Positions 55,645-64,000 of a stretch of 64,000 nt of DNA are shown one piece after another. Where the stretch lies: the NCBI RefSeq assembly GCF_006874425.1, contig NZ_VIJZ01000008.1, positions 1 through 64,000 of the forward strand. Reading direction: 5' to 3'. A program made the position numbers and the translations under genes. Position 1 is the stretch's first letter. Every line of letters begins with the position of its first letter. The stretch comes from Paenibacillus ottowii (GTDB lineage Bacteria; Bacillota; Bacilli; Paenibacillales; Paenibacillaceae). Below the pieces are notes generated by a model, which did not search any database, had not been told where the DNA came from, and saw only the letters and a program-made list of their open reading frames with translations.

Positions 55645-56295
55645 CTACTCAATGCGCTCCAGATTCCCATTCGCGTCCATTTTGAACCTGGATTTAAGTT
55701 CTTCCTCATCTTCAGTGATTAAAGCCAAACGCCGGGCGCGGTCCATAATCTGAATCAGAGCTTTATAATCATCATTTACAACACGATAGTCCGTCTGCAC
55801 TTCATTTACTTCTTTGGAGAGCCGGTCATTAATGGAGCGAAGTTGATTTAATTCTTCTTCCTTTTCCCGCAAATCTTTCTCCAGCATCTTAATCTGCCGA
55901 TTCGTTTCCTGCATAGACCCCTTCCATTGACGCAAGAAGCGGATTACTGCATCAATAGATAACGTATCTTCACTCGTGCCATCTGTTCTGTATCCCCCTT
56001 CGACTGTATCGAGTGTGGCAAAGGTCGCCACCTGCGATACACCTACCGGGCTCTGCTTGCGAATATAACTGCGCTTCTGGCGCTGCGCTTTGGCAATGCT
56101 AATCGCTTCATCGTAACGTTTGCGCACACAGCTATTCCAACGAAAGCCGCATGCTGCAGAGGTTCTACCGATTTTTTGTCCTACCTCCTCAAACGCAGCC
56201 AGCTGTGTTCCGCCTTCCCGGATATGCCGCAATGTCACCTCCGCCAATATCAAATCATCTTCCGCACTCCATGCATCTTGTCTTATTGCAGTCAT
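55645..56295 (-). CDS. RsfA/GerR (YlbO)-family sporulation transcription regulator
   Basis: DNA-binding regulator with an N-terminal Myb/SANT-like domain ([18 protein letters not shown] to [11 protein letters not shown], near 8-62) and a C-terminal coiled coil ([17 protein letters not shown], near 140-195). RsfA acts in the forespore and GerR (YlbO) in the mother cell in B. subtilis. Its position next to panE points to GerR, whose gene has that neighbourhood. Assignment between the two paralogues is by synteny alone. Length 216. Confidence 0.82.
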   Translation of the reverse strand: MTAIRQDAWSAEDDLILAEVTLRHIREGGTQLAAFEEVGQKIGRTSAACGFRWNSCVRKRYDEAISIAKAQRQKRSYIRKQSPVGVSQVATFATLDTVEGGYRTDGTSEDTLSIDAVIRFLRQWKGSMQETNRQIKMLEKDLREKEEELNQLRSINDRLSKEVNEVQTDYRVVNDDYKALIQIMDRARRLALITEDEEELKSRFKMDANGNLERIE

Positions 56296-56590
56296 GCCTC
56301 TAGCCCTCCTAACAACATCCTGAAATAACCGTCTTCATGAACCGATCTTGCCGGTATTTGAATAGGGTATAAAAGCTGTTTATTCATTCCTATGCCTCTC
56401 GTAGAGTTCATAGAATCTATTTGATACTAAATTGTATTTCCATTTCTGCCAGAACTCATACGTGAAGTAAACAGTTTCGGGTTCCAAGCATGCTCTGACT
56501 GCTGTACAATAAAATGAATGGTTAAAGAGCAAAAAAGGATCATATACATTACCATTAGTCTTTTTTGGAATACATAAAAGGGGAAAATAA
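56296..56590. other. Divergent intergenic region
   Basis: About 295 bases between the minus-strand regulator and the plus-strand secreted protein. TACAAT at 56505-56510 could be a -10 for the latter, but no clear -35 pairs with it. AAAAGGGG lies just before the plus-strand start. No RNA gene seen. Confidence 0.35.
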
Positions 56591-57673
56591 ATGAATACAC
56601 GAATAAAAATCGCAATCTGCACCCTGCTGACCCTCATGGTGATGCTGACTTCCATATATGTTCCTACTTTCGCCGCTCCCTCTCCTGAAGAAAATCAGAT
56701 TTTACAAGATAGCCTGTCTATCGTAGAGATTGACCATGAAATCGAGCGAATCAGTCAGGAGCAGCAGACTCTTTTACAGCGTCAGCAGGAACTGCGTAGT
56801 AGTCTAGCTGACCAACAGGAGCAAATGAACCTACAACGCAAGCGGGCAGGTGTCGTGCTACGATCTTACTATATGGGGGAAAGGGACAAGTTGCTGAGTG
56901 TAGTGCTAGGGGCTAAAAGTATAAAGCAACTTCTCTCTTTGTATGATTATTATTTATTATTGATTAGTCACGATCAGGATGTGCTTCAAGAATACGAATC
57001 CAATTATCAATTTATGCGAAAAACAGAGCAACAAGTCGCCCAAGCCACGGTGGAATTAGAGACGGTTAAAACAAACTTGCTGGCACAACGTCAACGGATT
57101 CTCCTCCTCCAGTCGCGTGTAAATGACGGCGTTAATGCCAGTGAAAACCCTGAAACTCTACGCAAGCTCATTGGCGAGATGACAGCTTATTGGGAAAATG
57201 TAGGTGTATACGAGGTAAATAAGCACTTTAAAGCATTAGCTCAAGCAATGCAGGATTTGCCCCAATTCATTCAACAACAGCAAGGGGCAATGGTTACCAA
57301 TGGAAAAATGATTACGATAAGCATTCGTGAAGAAGAATTTAACCGTTTTTTAAAGTCAGAGAGTGAATTATTTAATCACTTCAATTTCTCCTTTGTGCAG
57401 GATCGGATTGTGGTAGAAGGTCAGCAAGGAACGATGAAATTAAGGGTAGAAGGTCACTATACGGTAGAGAATGAACCAAAAAATTCAATTTTATTCCACG
57501 TAGATCGACTGGTATTTAATGGACTGGAACTTCCAGACACGACTCGCAACAAGCTGGAAAAAGATTTTGATCTCGGCTTCTACCCGCAGCAGCTTATTTC
57601 ATATGTTAAAGCCACAGAAGTGCATGCTTTAAAAGGTATTCTTGAAGTTAAGCTGGAGTTAAGCTTTAAGTAA
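56591..57673 (+). CDS. Secreted coiled-coil protein (hypothetical)
   Basis: Not recognised as a named family. A Sec signal peptide (residues 1-28, cut about at TFA-AP) is followed by two Gln/Glu-rich coiled coils (about 35-85 and 125-175). They have the look of the N-terminal part of PcsB/EnvC-like hydrolase regulators. A helical linker and a beta-rich C-terminal half (about 240-360) follow with no catalytic motif. No Cys and no membrane anchor beyond the signal. ATG has AAGGGGAAAATAA. It is the only large plus-strand gene in the second half of the window and convergent to phoH. Confidence 0.8.
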   Translation: MNTRIKIAICTLLTLMVMLTSIYVPTFAAPSPEENQILQDSLSIVEIDHEIERISQEQQTLLQRQQELRSSLADQQEQMNLQRKRAGVVLRSYYMGERDKLLSVVLGAKSIKQLLSLYDYYLLLISHDQDVLQEYESNYQFMRKTEQQVAQATVELETVKTNLLAQRQRILLLQSRVNDGVNASENPETLRKLIGEMTAYWENVGVYEVNKHFKALAQAMQDLPQFIQQQQGAMVTNGKMITISIREEEFNRFLKSESELFNHFNFSFVQDRIVVEGQQGTMKLRVEGHYTVENEPKNSILFHVDRLVFNGLELPDTTRNKLEKDFDLGFYPQQLISYVKATEVHALKGILEVKLELSFK

Positions 57674-57712
57674 GTTGTGCTCATCTACATTGTTCTTACT
57701 ATAATATAAAAC

Positions 57713-57742
57713 AAAATACCTCGGGAACTTCCCGAGGTCTTA
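57713..57742. terminator. Bidirectional terminator
   Basis: CCTCGGGAA and TTCCCGAGG (about 57719-57737) form a near-perfect hairpin with T-rich flanks on each strand, between convergent genes. Confidence 0.85.
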
Positions 57743-57765
57743 ATAATTTGTAATAACGATTAGGG

Positions 57766-59097
57766 TTATAGCAGATCAGCTGCCAACTGTGCGAGTTTGG
57801 AGCGCTCTCCTTTTTCCAACATAATATGCCCGCTAATCCCTTCTTGCTTGAATCGCTCCACCACATAGGTCAAGCCGTTACTGGCTGCATCCAGGTAAGG
57901 GTGGTCAATTTGCTCCGGATCGCCCATCAGTATAATCTTGCTCCCCTCACCTACCCGAGACACAATCGTTTTGATTTCGTGGCGGGATAAATTTTGCGCC
58001 TCATCAATAATGATAAATTGCCCAGGTATCGAGCGTCCCCGAATATAAGTGAGCGCCTCCACCTGTATACTGCCTAAGCCCATCAAAATTTTGTCGATAT
58101 CGCCTGATTTTTTGGCATCAAACAAATACTCCAAATTGTCGTAGATTGGCTGCATCCAGGGGCGAAGCTTTTCTTCCTTTTCTCCCGGTAAATAACCGAT
58201 ATCCTTGCCCATAGGAACAACAGGCCGAGCAATTAACAGTTTCTTAAAGCGGTGCTCATCCTCTACTTTAAGCAACCCCGCCGCCAGGGCCAGCAGCGTT
58301 TTGCCAGTGCCTGCTTTTCCGGTAATCGTCACAAGAGGAATATCATCATTAAGCAAAAGCTCCAATGCCATCCGTTGCTGAGCATTACGCGCGCTGATTC
58401 CCCATACCGACTCGTTGCTTAAGTACAAAGGTTCTAATCGTTCTGCCTCCTGGTTTACTTTTAGCAGTGCCGATTTTCCAGTGCCCATTTCATCTTTCAA
58501 TATAACGAATTCATGTGGATACAGCGTATAAGGTAGCTTCAGTGGTTTGATTGGTAAAAAACGGTTAGAGTAAAATTCATCTATGATGGACGGATGCACC
58601 TGTATTGCCGAGTATCCGGGGTACAATTCACTTGGATCGCCTGTTCTATCGGACAGGTAGTCTTCTGTCAGCAGCCCCAATACATCTGCCTTGATCCTGA
58701 CCAGTACGTCCTTGCTAACCAGCACCACCGAACGCGGTTCAGATTGCTCCTGTTCTTCCAAATGATAATTTAAGGCGACCGCCAAAATTCGGTTATCGTT
58801 GGAAACCTCCCCGAACATCTCTTGAACTTTCAAAAAACTTCGGTGATTTAACTCAACCTTAAGCCTCCCCCCTTGGGGAAGTGGAACGCCACTATGAAGA
58901 TGACCCACTTCTCTCAACCCATCTAACAATCGCGATACATTGCGGGCATTCCGTCCAATCTCATCCGCGTTGCGTTTTTTGGAGTCGATTTCTTCCAGAA
59001 CAACAGCTGGAATAATAACTTCATGTTCTTTGAAGGTAAAAATGGCTTTCGGATCATGCAGCAGCACATTCGTATCCAGCACAAAAATTTTCTTCAT
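57766..59097 (-). CDS. phoH: PhoH-like ATPase with N-terminal PIN domain (YlaK)
   Basis: PIN-PhoH two-domain protein, thought to be an RNA helicase/endonuclease. The start at 59097 (MKKIFVLDTNVLLHDPK) has GGAGGGGATTTA upstream and gives 443 residues. The PIN domain holds Asp in LDTNVLLHD (near 7), VLEEIDSKK and SNDNRILAVAL. The ATPase domain has GKAGTGKTLLALA near 261-273 and FIIIDEAQN near 373-381. The 19-residue upstream extension lacks a start site. Confidence 0.93.
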   Translation of the reverse strand: MKKIFVLDTNVLLHDPKAIFTFKEHEVIIPAVVLEEIDSKKRNADEIGRNARNVSRLLDGLREVGHLHSGVPLPQGGRLKVELNHRSFLKVQEMFGEVSNDNRILAVALNYHLEEQEQSEPRSVVLVSKDVLVRIKADVLGLLTEDYLSDRTGDPSELYPGYSAIQVHPSIIDEFYSNRFLPIKPLKLPYTLYPHEFVILKDEMGTGKSALLKVNQEAERLEPLYLSNESVWGISARNAQQRMALELLLNDDIPLVTITGKAGTGKTLLALAAGLLKVEDEHRFKKLLIARPVVPMGKDIGYLPGEKEEKLRPWMQPIYDNLEYLFDAKKSGDIDKILMGLGSIQVEALTYIRGRSIPGQFIIIDEAQNLSRHEIKTIVSRVGEGSKIILMGDPEQIDHPYLDAASNGLTYVVERFKQEGISGHIMLEKGERSKLAQLAADLL

Positions 59098-59265
59098 TAA
59101 ATCCCCTCCAAAGCGGCGTGGACAATCTCGTGTTTCATACCTATACCTATTCACCGGCTACCCAATACTTGCTGATTCTCTGGAAAAAGAACTCCAAAAC
59201 AGCATAAGGAAACGAAAAGTCTAGCTGAAGATAGTCTCAGAGCCTGTACATTTTAAAATTAGACA

Positions 59266-59294
59266 CAAAAGGCCCAGTGATTTCTCACTGGACC
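59266..59294 (-). terminator. Terminator after the LCP gene
   Basis: GGCCCAGTGA and TCACTGGACC pair over 10 bases with one mismatch around TTTC; on the minus strand TTTTG follows. It lies 104 bases after the LCP stop. Confidence 0.7.
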
Positions 59295-59334
59295 TAGACT
59301 GCGTTCACCCTACATTTAGACATACCTCAACCCC

Positions 59335-59378
59335 CTTATGTTATATAAGAGTTTTACTCGCTGAGAGTATAACATAAG
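59335..59378. repeat. 11-base inverted repeat
   Basis: CTTATGTTATA (59335-59345) is exactly complementary to TATAACATAAG (59368-59378), with 22 bases between. No T-run follows, so it is not a classic terminator. It lies just after the LCP gene and before its terminator. Confidence 0.6.
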
Positions 59379-59397
59379 CAGGGAAAAAGATACATAC

Positions 59398-60459
59398 TCA
59401 GGAATTGGAAGAAGCTTCAGTGCTGTCGCTTGCTTTTTTGGCTAATTCCTCTTGTAGCGCTTGTTTGGCCGAATCGAGCTGTTGCTCATCAATGTACACA
59501 TAAGGGCTACGCCACGTTCCTGCTACGGGGGTGTATTTTACATTTTGCTTGGAAATATTCCAATAGGTTTGTACGATATTTTTCATTTGCTGTGATTCGA
59601 TATCCGTCATCATATTCTTATCAACCGATTTAATAATTGCACTAAACTTGGTCAAAGCGTTGAAGGTTTGCATTTGGTCAATTAGGGAATGAAGTACCTG
59701 ATTTTGTCGGCGATTGCGATCAAAGTCGTCAGATTCAGCTGTTCTCGGACGACAATTCGATTTGCGGTAGCGGACAAAATCAAGAGCCTGATCACCGTTC
59801 AAATGCTTGGCCCCAGCTGTCAGGTTAATATCGGTACCGTCAGCACGGTCTCGGTAACACATGTTTTTATCAACCGTGACATCTACGCCACCTAGATTAT
59901 CTACAACATCTCTAAAGCCCTGGAAGTTAATAACCGTTACATAATCAATATTAATGTTTAAATATTTGCCGATCATCTTCTTCATTTGCTCTTCAGCAAC
60001 TTCGCCAGATTCTTTCTCTCTAGCCTTAAACACCGGATAATACTCATTCAGCTTGCGCGGTTTATATCCATCCATTTCCAGACGTGTATCACGAGGCAAG
60101 GACACAATGGTAGACGATTTAGTATTAGGATTCAATGTAGCTACCATAATAACGTCTGACAAATAAGTTGGATGGTCAGGCCGATAGTCGGTTCCAAGCA
60201 ATAAGATAGTCAAAGGCTTAGTCTCAGCCAATTGCGTTTTGGGTACTTCCTTGTTGATTCCAGTATCCAAAACATCTTCTACCTGATTGTAAATATAGTA
60301 GGTATAACCAGCTGCCGCCAAGATCCCTATAATAAGCAGAAATAAGACAAACTTCATAAACGATCTGAAAAAGCTTTTTTTCTTTTTCGTTTTTTTCGGC
60401 TTGGCGGATTTTTTCCCACTTTGTGTCCGGGGAGGCAATCCGTTCGAAAGATTACTCAT
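59398..60459 (-). CDS. LytR-CpsA-Psr (LCP) family wall-polymer ligase
   Basis: Membrane-bound phosphotransferase that attaches teichoic acid-like polymers to peptidoglycan. The 353 residues show a Lys-rich cytoplasmic tail, one membrane helix near 34-53 and the extracellular LCP domain. ILLLGTDYRPDHP near 91 and SLPRDTRLEMDG near 126-137 hold the conserved Asp and Arg residues. LNGDQALDFVRYRKSN (near 225-240) and RRQNQVLHSL (near 256) follow. A Ser/Thr-rich C-terminus ends it. Which polymer is ligated is unknown. Confidence 0.93.
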   Translation of the reverse strand: MSNLSNGLPPRTQSGKKSAKPKKTKKKKSFFRSFMKFVLFLLIIGILAAAGYTYYIYNQVEDVLDTGINKEVPKTQLAETKPLTILLLGTDYRPDHPTYLSDVIMVATLNPNTKSSTIVSLPRDTRLEMDGYKPRKLNEYYPVFKAREKESGEVAEEQMKKMIGKYLNINIDYVTVINFQGFRDVVDNLGGVDVTVDKNMCYRDRADGTDINLTAGAKHLNGDQALDFVRYRKSNCRPRTAESDDFDRNRRQNQVLHSLIDQMQTFNALTKFSAIIKSVDKNMMTDIESQQMKNIVQTYWNISKQNVKYTPVAGTWRSPYVYIDEQQLDSAKQALQEELAKKASDSTEASSNS

Positions 60460-60516
60460 GCTTCAACACCTTTTCCTGCGTTTTGAGAAATATAGCTTTC
60501 TCCAAGTTTACAATCC

Positions 60517-60561
60517 TAAAACACATACAGCGGCGCATCCCGTTCCCAGGTGTCGCCGCTG
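60517..60561 (-). terminator. Terminator after typA
   Basis: CAGCGGCG and CGCCGCTG (60528-60535, 60554-60561) form an 8 bp stem with an 18-base loop; TGTTTTAG follows on the minus strand. Confidence 0.75.
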
Positions 60562-60583
60562 TGGCTAAAGACCATCCAATTAA

Positions 60584-62425
60584 TTACATATTTGCTTGTG
60601 CTGTCTTACGTTGTTTCTCCGCACGCTCGCGCTCACCTTTGTTCAAGATCTTTTTACGCAAACGAATGGATTTAGGCGTAATTTCACAATACTCATCATC
60701 ATTCAGATATTCAAGCGCCTGCTCTAATGAGAAGATAACAGGTGTTTTCAATTTAACCGTATCGTCTTTTGTTGCGGAACGAACGTTGGTCAATTGTTTT
60801 TCTTTACAGATGTTAACGACAATGTCGTTATCACGTGTGTGCTCACCAACGATCATGCCCTCATAAATTTCAGTTCCTGGCTCCAAGAACAAAATACCGC
60901 GATCTTCTACGCCCAGCATACCATAAAATGTAGAGGTGCCGTTTTCTGTAGATACAAGTACACCTTGATGACGTCCACCCACTTGACCGCCAACAAATGG
61001 TCCATAGCTGTCAAATGCATGGTTCATTACACCATAACCACGAGTCAAAGTCAGGAAGTTTGTAGTGTAACCGATCAAACCACGTGCTGGAATCAGGAAT
61101 TCCAAGCGAACTTGTCCGGTGCCGTTATTAATCATGTTGACCATTTCGGCTTTACGGGAGCCCAGACTTTCCATAACTGCGCCCATGCTTTCTTCCGGAA
61201 TATCAATGAGGAGACGTTCAATTGGTTCCATTTTCTTACCGTCAATTTCCTTGACGATAACTTCCGGTTTGGACACTTGCAGTTCATAACCTTCACGGCG
61301 CATGTTTTCAATCAGGATTCCCAGATGCAATTCACCACGTCCAGACACAATAAAGGCATCCGGGCTATCGGTTTCATCAACACGCAAGCTGACATCTGTT
61401 TCGAGTTCTTTCAGAAGACGCTCACGCAATTTACGGGATGTTACCCACTTACCATCACGACCTGCGAATGGACTGTTGTTAACCAAGAAGGTCATTTGCA
61501 GTGTAGGCTCATCAATTTTCAGTACAGGCAACGCCTCAGGATGATTAGGATCGGCAATGGTTTCACCAATGTTGATGTCCTTAATCCCCGCAATCGCAAC
61601 AATGTCACCCGCGCCCGCTTGATCCGTTTCAATCCGTTTCAGTCCTTGGAAGCCGAACAGCTTCTCAATACGAGCAGATTTACTGCTGCCATCACGTTGG
61701 ATAACTGTGACCGCTTGTCCTTGCTTGATGATACCGCGGTTCACACGACCTACTGCAATTCGGCCCAGGTATTCGTTATAGTCCATCAATGTTACGAGGA
61801 ATTGAAGAGGCTCATCTACTTTTTCAGTTGGAGCTGGGATATGCTCTACCACTGTTTCGTACAATGCTTGCATGTTGTCATCTTGCTTCTCAGGGTCCAA
61901 GCTGGAGGTTCCGTTCAACGCCGAAGCATACACAACAGGGAATTCTAATTGATCATCATTTGCGCCCAGCTCGATGAACAGATCCAGTACTTCATCAATA
62001 ACTTCTGCCGGACGAGCTGCCGGACGGTCAATTTTATTGACTACAACGATAGGCGTCAGATTTTGCTCCAGCGCTTTACGCAATACGAATTTTGTTTGCG
62101 GCATGCAGCCTTCGTAAGCATCAACGACGAGCAAAACTCCGTCAACCATTTTCATAATCCGTTCCACTTCACCACCAAAGTCGGCGTGCCCCGGTGTATC
62201 TACAATGTTAATCAGGTAATCTTTGTAAGTGATAGCTGTATTTTTAGCCAAAATCGTAATACCGCGTTCACGCTCCAGATCGTTGGAGTCCATGGCGCGC
62301 TCCTGAACAGCCTCGTGTTCTCTAAATGTTCCGGACTGTTGAAGCAGCTTATCGACAAGTGTCGTTTTTCCGTGGTCGACGTGGGCAATAATCGCAATAT
62401 TGCGAATGTTCTCTCTTGCATGCAT
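60584..62425 (-). CDS. typA: Translational GTPase TypA (BipA)
   Basis: Ribosome-associated GTPase of the EF-G family, involved in assembly and stress responses. The 613 residues have G1 [15 protein letters not shown] near 14-28, switch [10 protein letters not shown] near 52-61, G3 [14 protein letters not shown] near 76-89 and G4 VVNKIDRP near 129-136. Domain III/IV and the BipA-specific C-terminal domain follow ([22 protein letters not shown] near 443). AAAGGATATGG precedes the ATG. Also found near ylaG-type loci in B. subtilis. Confidence 0.97.
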   Translation of the reverse strand: MHARENIRNIAIIAHVDHGKTTLVDKLLQQSGTFREHEAVQERAMDSNDLERERGITILAKNTAITYKDYLINIVDTPGHADFGGEVERIMKMVDGVLLVVDAYEGCMPQTKFVLRKALEQNLTPIVVVNKIDRPAARPAEVIDEVLDLFIELGANDDQLEFPVVYASALNGTSSLDPEKQDDNMQALYETVVEHIPAPTEKVDEPLQFLVTLMDYNEYLGRIAVGRVNRGIIKQGQAVTVIQRDGSSKSARIEKLFGFQGLKRIETDQAGAGDIVAIAGIKDINIGETIADPNHPEALPVLKIDEPTLQMTFLVNNSPFAGRDGKWVTSRKLRERLLKELETDVSLRVDETDSPDAFIVSGRGELHLGILIENMRREGYELQVSKPEVIVKEIDGKKMEPIERLLIDIPEESMGAVMESLGSRKAEMVNMINNGTGQVRLEFLIPARGLIGYTTNFLTLTRGYGVMNHAFDSYGPFVGGQVGGRHQGVLVSTENGTSTFYGMLGVEDRGILFLEPGTEIYEGMIVGEHTRDNDIVVNICKEKQLTNVRSATKDDTVKLKTPVIFSLEQALEYLNDDEYCEITPKSIRLRKKILNKGERERAEKQRKTAQANM

Positions 62426-62719
62426 GGTTTGTATCCATATCCTTTCCGTATATCAAAATAGTGTCTCTATCCTGAAGCAGTGCTCATTCCAAGGCTAACA
62501 ATCGTTCTTTAGGCCCACTCCCTGCCAGCCTTCTATATGTTTCAGGCTTTATACAGACAGCTTCTCTCTCCGATTCGCGTGAAAACCTTAAAATAAGCGT
62601 CAGAAATCATTCCGACGCTCTTATCATATCCCTTATATTATAGTAGAAATATGTCATAAAGCAAGACATTATTGCCTGTACCGTAATTTACCGCCATGAA
62701 ATCTGCACAGCTTGTCGGT
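62426..62719. other. Intergenic region upstream of typA
   Basis: A gap of 294 bases that should hold the typA promoter and the end of the LiaF-like transcript. An AGCGTC/GACGCT hairpin at 62596-62619 is followed by TATTTT on the minus strand, a weak terminator for the membrane-protein gene. No other gene or RNA was recognised. Confidence 0.4.
62588..62620 (-). terminator. Weak terminator after the LiaF-like gene
   Basis: Six-base stem AGCGTC/GACGCT with a 12-base loop and TATTTT after it on the minus strand, 100 bases after the gene. Confidence 0.5.
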
Positions 62720-63211
62720 TTACCATTTGTGTTTGCTACGGTTGCCGGCGACCAGCCAGACTCCAGCTCCGATCAGTAAAACGGCAATAATATACATAAT
62801 GCCCGTACTCAGCAAGGTAATAATCAATAAAATTACCGATATCAAGCCTAGTAGTACGCCCCCTGTATATACATTGCGAGAAAGCGAATTATCATTAATG
62901 GCATACTCCCATAATCCAATCGCTATACCCAGAAGGAACAAGGGCCATAAGTAGGCCATTAAATGCCATCCCCAAGTATTGCAGAGAAAAAAGAGGAAGC
63001 CGTATACCGACAAAATTCCTGCTGGCAGCAACATAAAAGGTGATACTCTGCGCATCATGTACATTACATGCAGCACGATTCCTGGTATTAAAATCAGCAA
63101 GGGCCAAAGGTTTCGTCCCAAGAAGGAAAATATCCCTAATTTGCCCAACAAAATAATCAGTCCTACGGCAACAATGCCTACTCCGATCATACGCTCTTTT
63201 CCGGAATTCAT
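62720..63211 (-). CDS. LiaF-like transmembrane protein (DUF5668)
   Basis: Membrane protein with the N-terminal LiaI-LiaF transmembrane region (IGVGIVAVGLIILLGKLGIFSF...LWPLLILIPGIVLH), four to five helices in 163 residues, and no C-terminal beta-domain. The start at 63211 (MNSGKERMIGVG) has AAAGGAGACCACG upstream. Relatives take part in envelope-stress sensing (LiaFSR), but no lia kinase or regulator gene is adjacent, so only family membership is claimed. Confidence 0.75.
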   Translation of the reverse strand: MNSGKERMIGVGIVAVGLIILLGKLGIFSFLGRNLWPLLILIPGIVLHVMYMMRRVSPFMLLPAGILSVYGFLFFLCNTWGWHLMAYLWPLFLLGIAIGLWEYAINDNSLSRNVYTGGVLLGLISVILLIITLLSTGIMYIIAVLLIGAGVWLVAGNRSKHKW

Positions 63212-63373
63212 CGTGGTCTCCTTTGTTTGCTGGATTTGTTTTTGTGTCATTAAATATAGTTGTTTTTAAGTACACTTTTATGAATATAGAATTTTTACAA
63301 AAACCGAGCAGACTCCCCGGCATTCGCAAAACCCTATGTCTAGTTTAGCCGATGTTTTCCAAAAAAACCACGT

Positions 63374-64000
63374 TCAAATATGACGGGCACGTAGGTGCTG
63401 GTATATTCCTGCTATGACAACTACTGCGGCCAACAAAGCCGGTAACCACGCATGCATGACCTCGCCCATGCTTGTTAACCATATGCCCAATTTGGGATCA
63501 CGCAGTAGCATTTCTCCTGCCGTGAAGGCCAGGATGGCCGATCCGAGCAAAACAAGGATCGGGAACCGATGAAGCCAGATTGCTATCACATTGCTGCCCC
63601 AGACAACAATCGGAATACTAATCGCAATACCAATGACAATAATAGCAATGTCTCCATTAGCTAAAGCTGCAATAGCTAATACGTTATCCAAACTCATGAC
63701 AAAGTCTGCTACGAGTATCACTTGTATCGCCTTCCATATGGTTGCTTCAGCCCTTACCCCCGCATGATCATCATTCTCATAGAGCAGCTTAAACGCAATC
63801 CATAACAGAAGTAAACCACCCGCCGCCTGAATGAAGGGTATACCCAGCAAAATAACAGCTATGAAAGTCAACACACAGCGTAGAAGAACCGCACCGACTG
63901 CCCCCCACCATATCGCTTGACTTCGCTGCCTTGCAGGCAGGTTTTTGCTCGCCATAGCTATAACAACTGCATTATCACCACTTAGCACAAGATTAATCAT
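63374..64000 (-). CDS. TerC-family membrane protein (YjbE-like), 5' end outside window
   Basis: Integral membrane protein of the TerC/YjbE family, linked to manganese export and metalation of secreted proteins. The visible 208 residues start inside the first helix (INLVLSGDNAVVIAMASKNL) and have seven hydrophobic segments. The two acidic signatures SGDNAVVIA and MSLDNVLAIAA (near 103-113) are metal-site candidates. The usual N-terminal 15-20 residues are missing since the gene runs off the right edge. Confidence 0.9.
   Translation of the reverse strand: MINLVLSGDNAVVIAMASKNLPARQRSQAIWWGAVGAVLLRCVLTFIAVILLGIPFIQAAGGLLLLWIAFKLLYENDDHAGVRAEATIWKAIQVILVADFVMSLDNVLAIAALANGDIAIIVIGIAISIPIVVWGSNVIAIWLHRFPILVLLGSAILAFTAGEMLLRDPKLGIWLTSMGEVMHAWLPALLAAVVVIAGIYQHLRARHI

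Noticed and set aside
56380-56655. Minus-strand frame of 91 codons upstream of the regulator
   Set aside because: It overlaps the start of the secreted-protein gene and has no good start or homology.
60794-61948. Open plus-strand frame of 384 codons antisense to typA
   Set aside because: Low-complexity composition (His, Gln, Thr, Asn) and no ribosome site; typA is unambiguous.
62720-63211. Full LiaFSR three-component system
   Set aside because: Only a LiaF-like membrane segment is present; no kinase or response regulator gene lies nearby.

Overview
The window comes from a spore-forming Gram-positive of the order Bacillales, most probably Paenibacillus near the P. polymyxa group. The evidence is sequence and gene order: a division and cell-wall cluster interleaved with sporulation genes (spoVD, spoVE, spoIIGA-sigE-sigG), a PyrR-attenuated pyr operon, a T-box isoleucyl-tRNA synthetase gene, bacillithiol synthesis (bshC), YteA and an RsfA/GerR-type regulator. 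The genus is inferred by recognition, without a database search. Almost every gene is on the minus strand, so transcription runs from high to low coordinates.

Layout: 1-548 is the 3' part of an IS3-family element. 592-2412 is a degraded, IS-bounded block: two decayed IS5-type (IS427/IS870-like) copies in opposite orientation flank a D-2-hydroxyacid dehydrogenase gene. Next come a tRNA-Ile(CAU) gene and a small hypothetical gene. 3097-11867 is the pyrimidine operon pyrR-pyrB-pyrC-carA-carB-pyrF-pyrE, with its promoter and PyrR attenuator at 11922-12198; it has no pyrK, pyrD or uracil permease gene. 12373-15218 holds lspA-rluD, the lone plus-strand yteA and a DUF5665 gene. 15358-18936 is a eukaryotic-like (type 2) ileS under a T-box. 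18975-29632 is the divIVA-ylmH-ylmG-sepF-ylmE-pgeF-ymxH-sigG-sigE-spoIIGA-ftsZ-ftsA-divIB block. 29689-45890 is the dcw cluster (murA, murB, murG, spoVE, murD, mraY, murF, murE, spoVD, pbpB, ftsL, rsmH, mraZ), with a promoter and MraZ-type repeats ahead of mraZ. 46218-49158 holds ahcY and bshC. 49280-54014 is an oligopeptide ABC transporter (oppA, B, C and one ATPase). 54168-56295 holds DUF3397, panE and an RsfA/GerR-like regulator. 56591-57673 is a plus-strand secreted coiled-coil protein. 57766-64000 holds phoH, an LCP protein, typA, a LiaF-like membrane protein and a truncated terC.

How the genes work together: the pyr operon makes UMP from bicarbonate and is tuned by UMP through PyrR. The mur/mra genes build and flip lipid II, which PbpB/SpoVE/SpoVD-class enzymes polymerise at the septum under FtsZ, FtsA, SepF, DivIB and FtsL. 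The adjoining SpoIIGA, SigE and SigG start compartment-specific sporulation transcription on either side of the polar septum. Most of the window is well-conserved core chromosome. The unusual parts are the IS-bounded dehydrogenase block, the type 2 ileS, the shortened pyr operon, ahcY inserted upstream of mraZ, an opp locus with one ATPase, and several regulatory elements readable directly from sequence.
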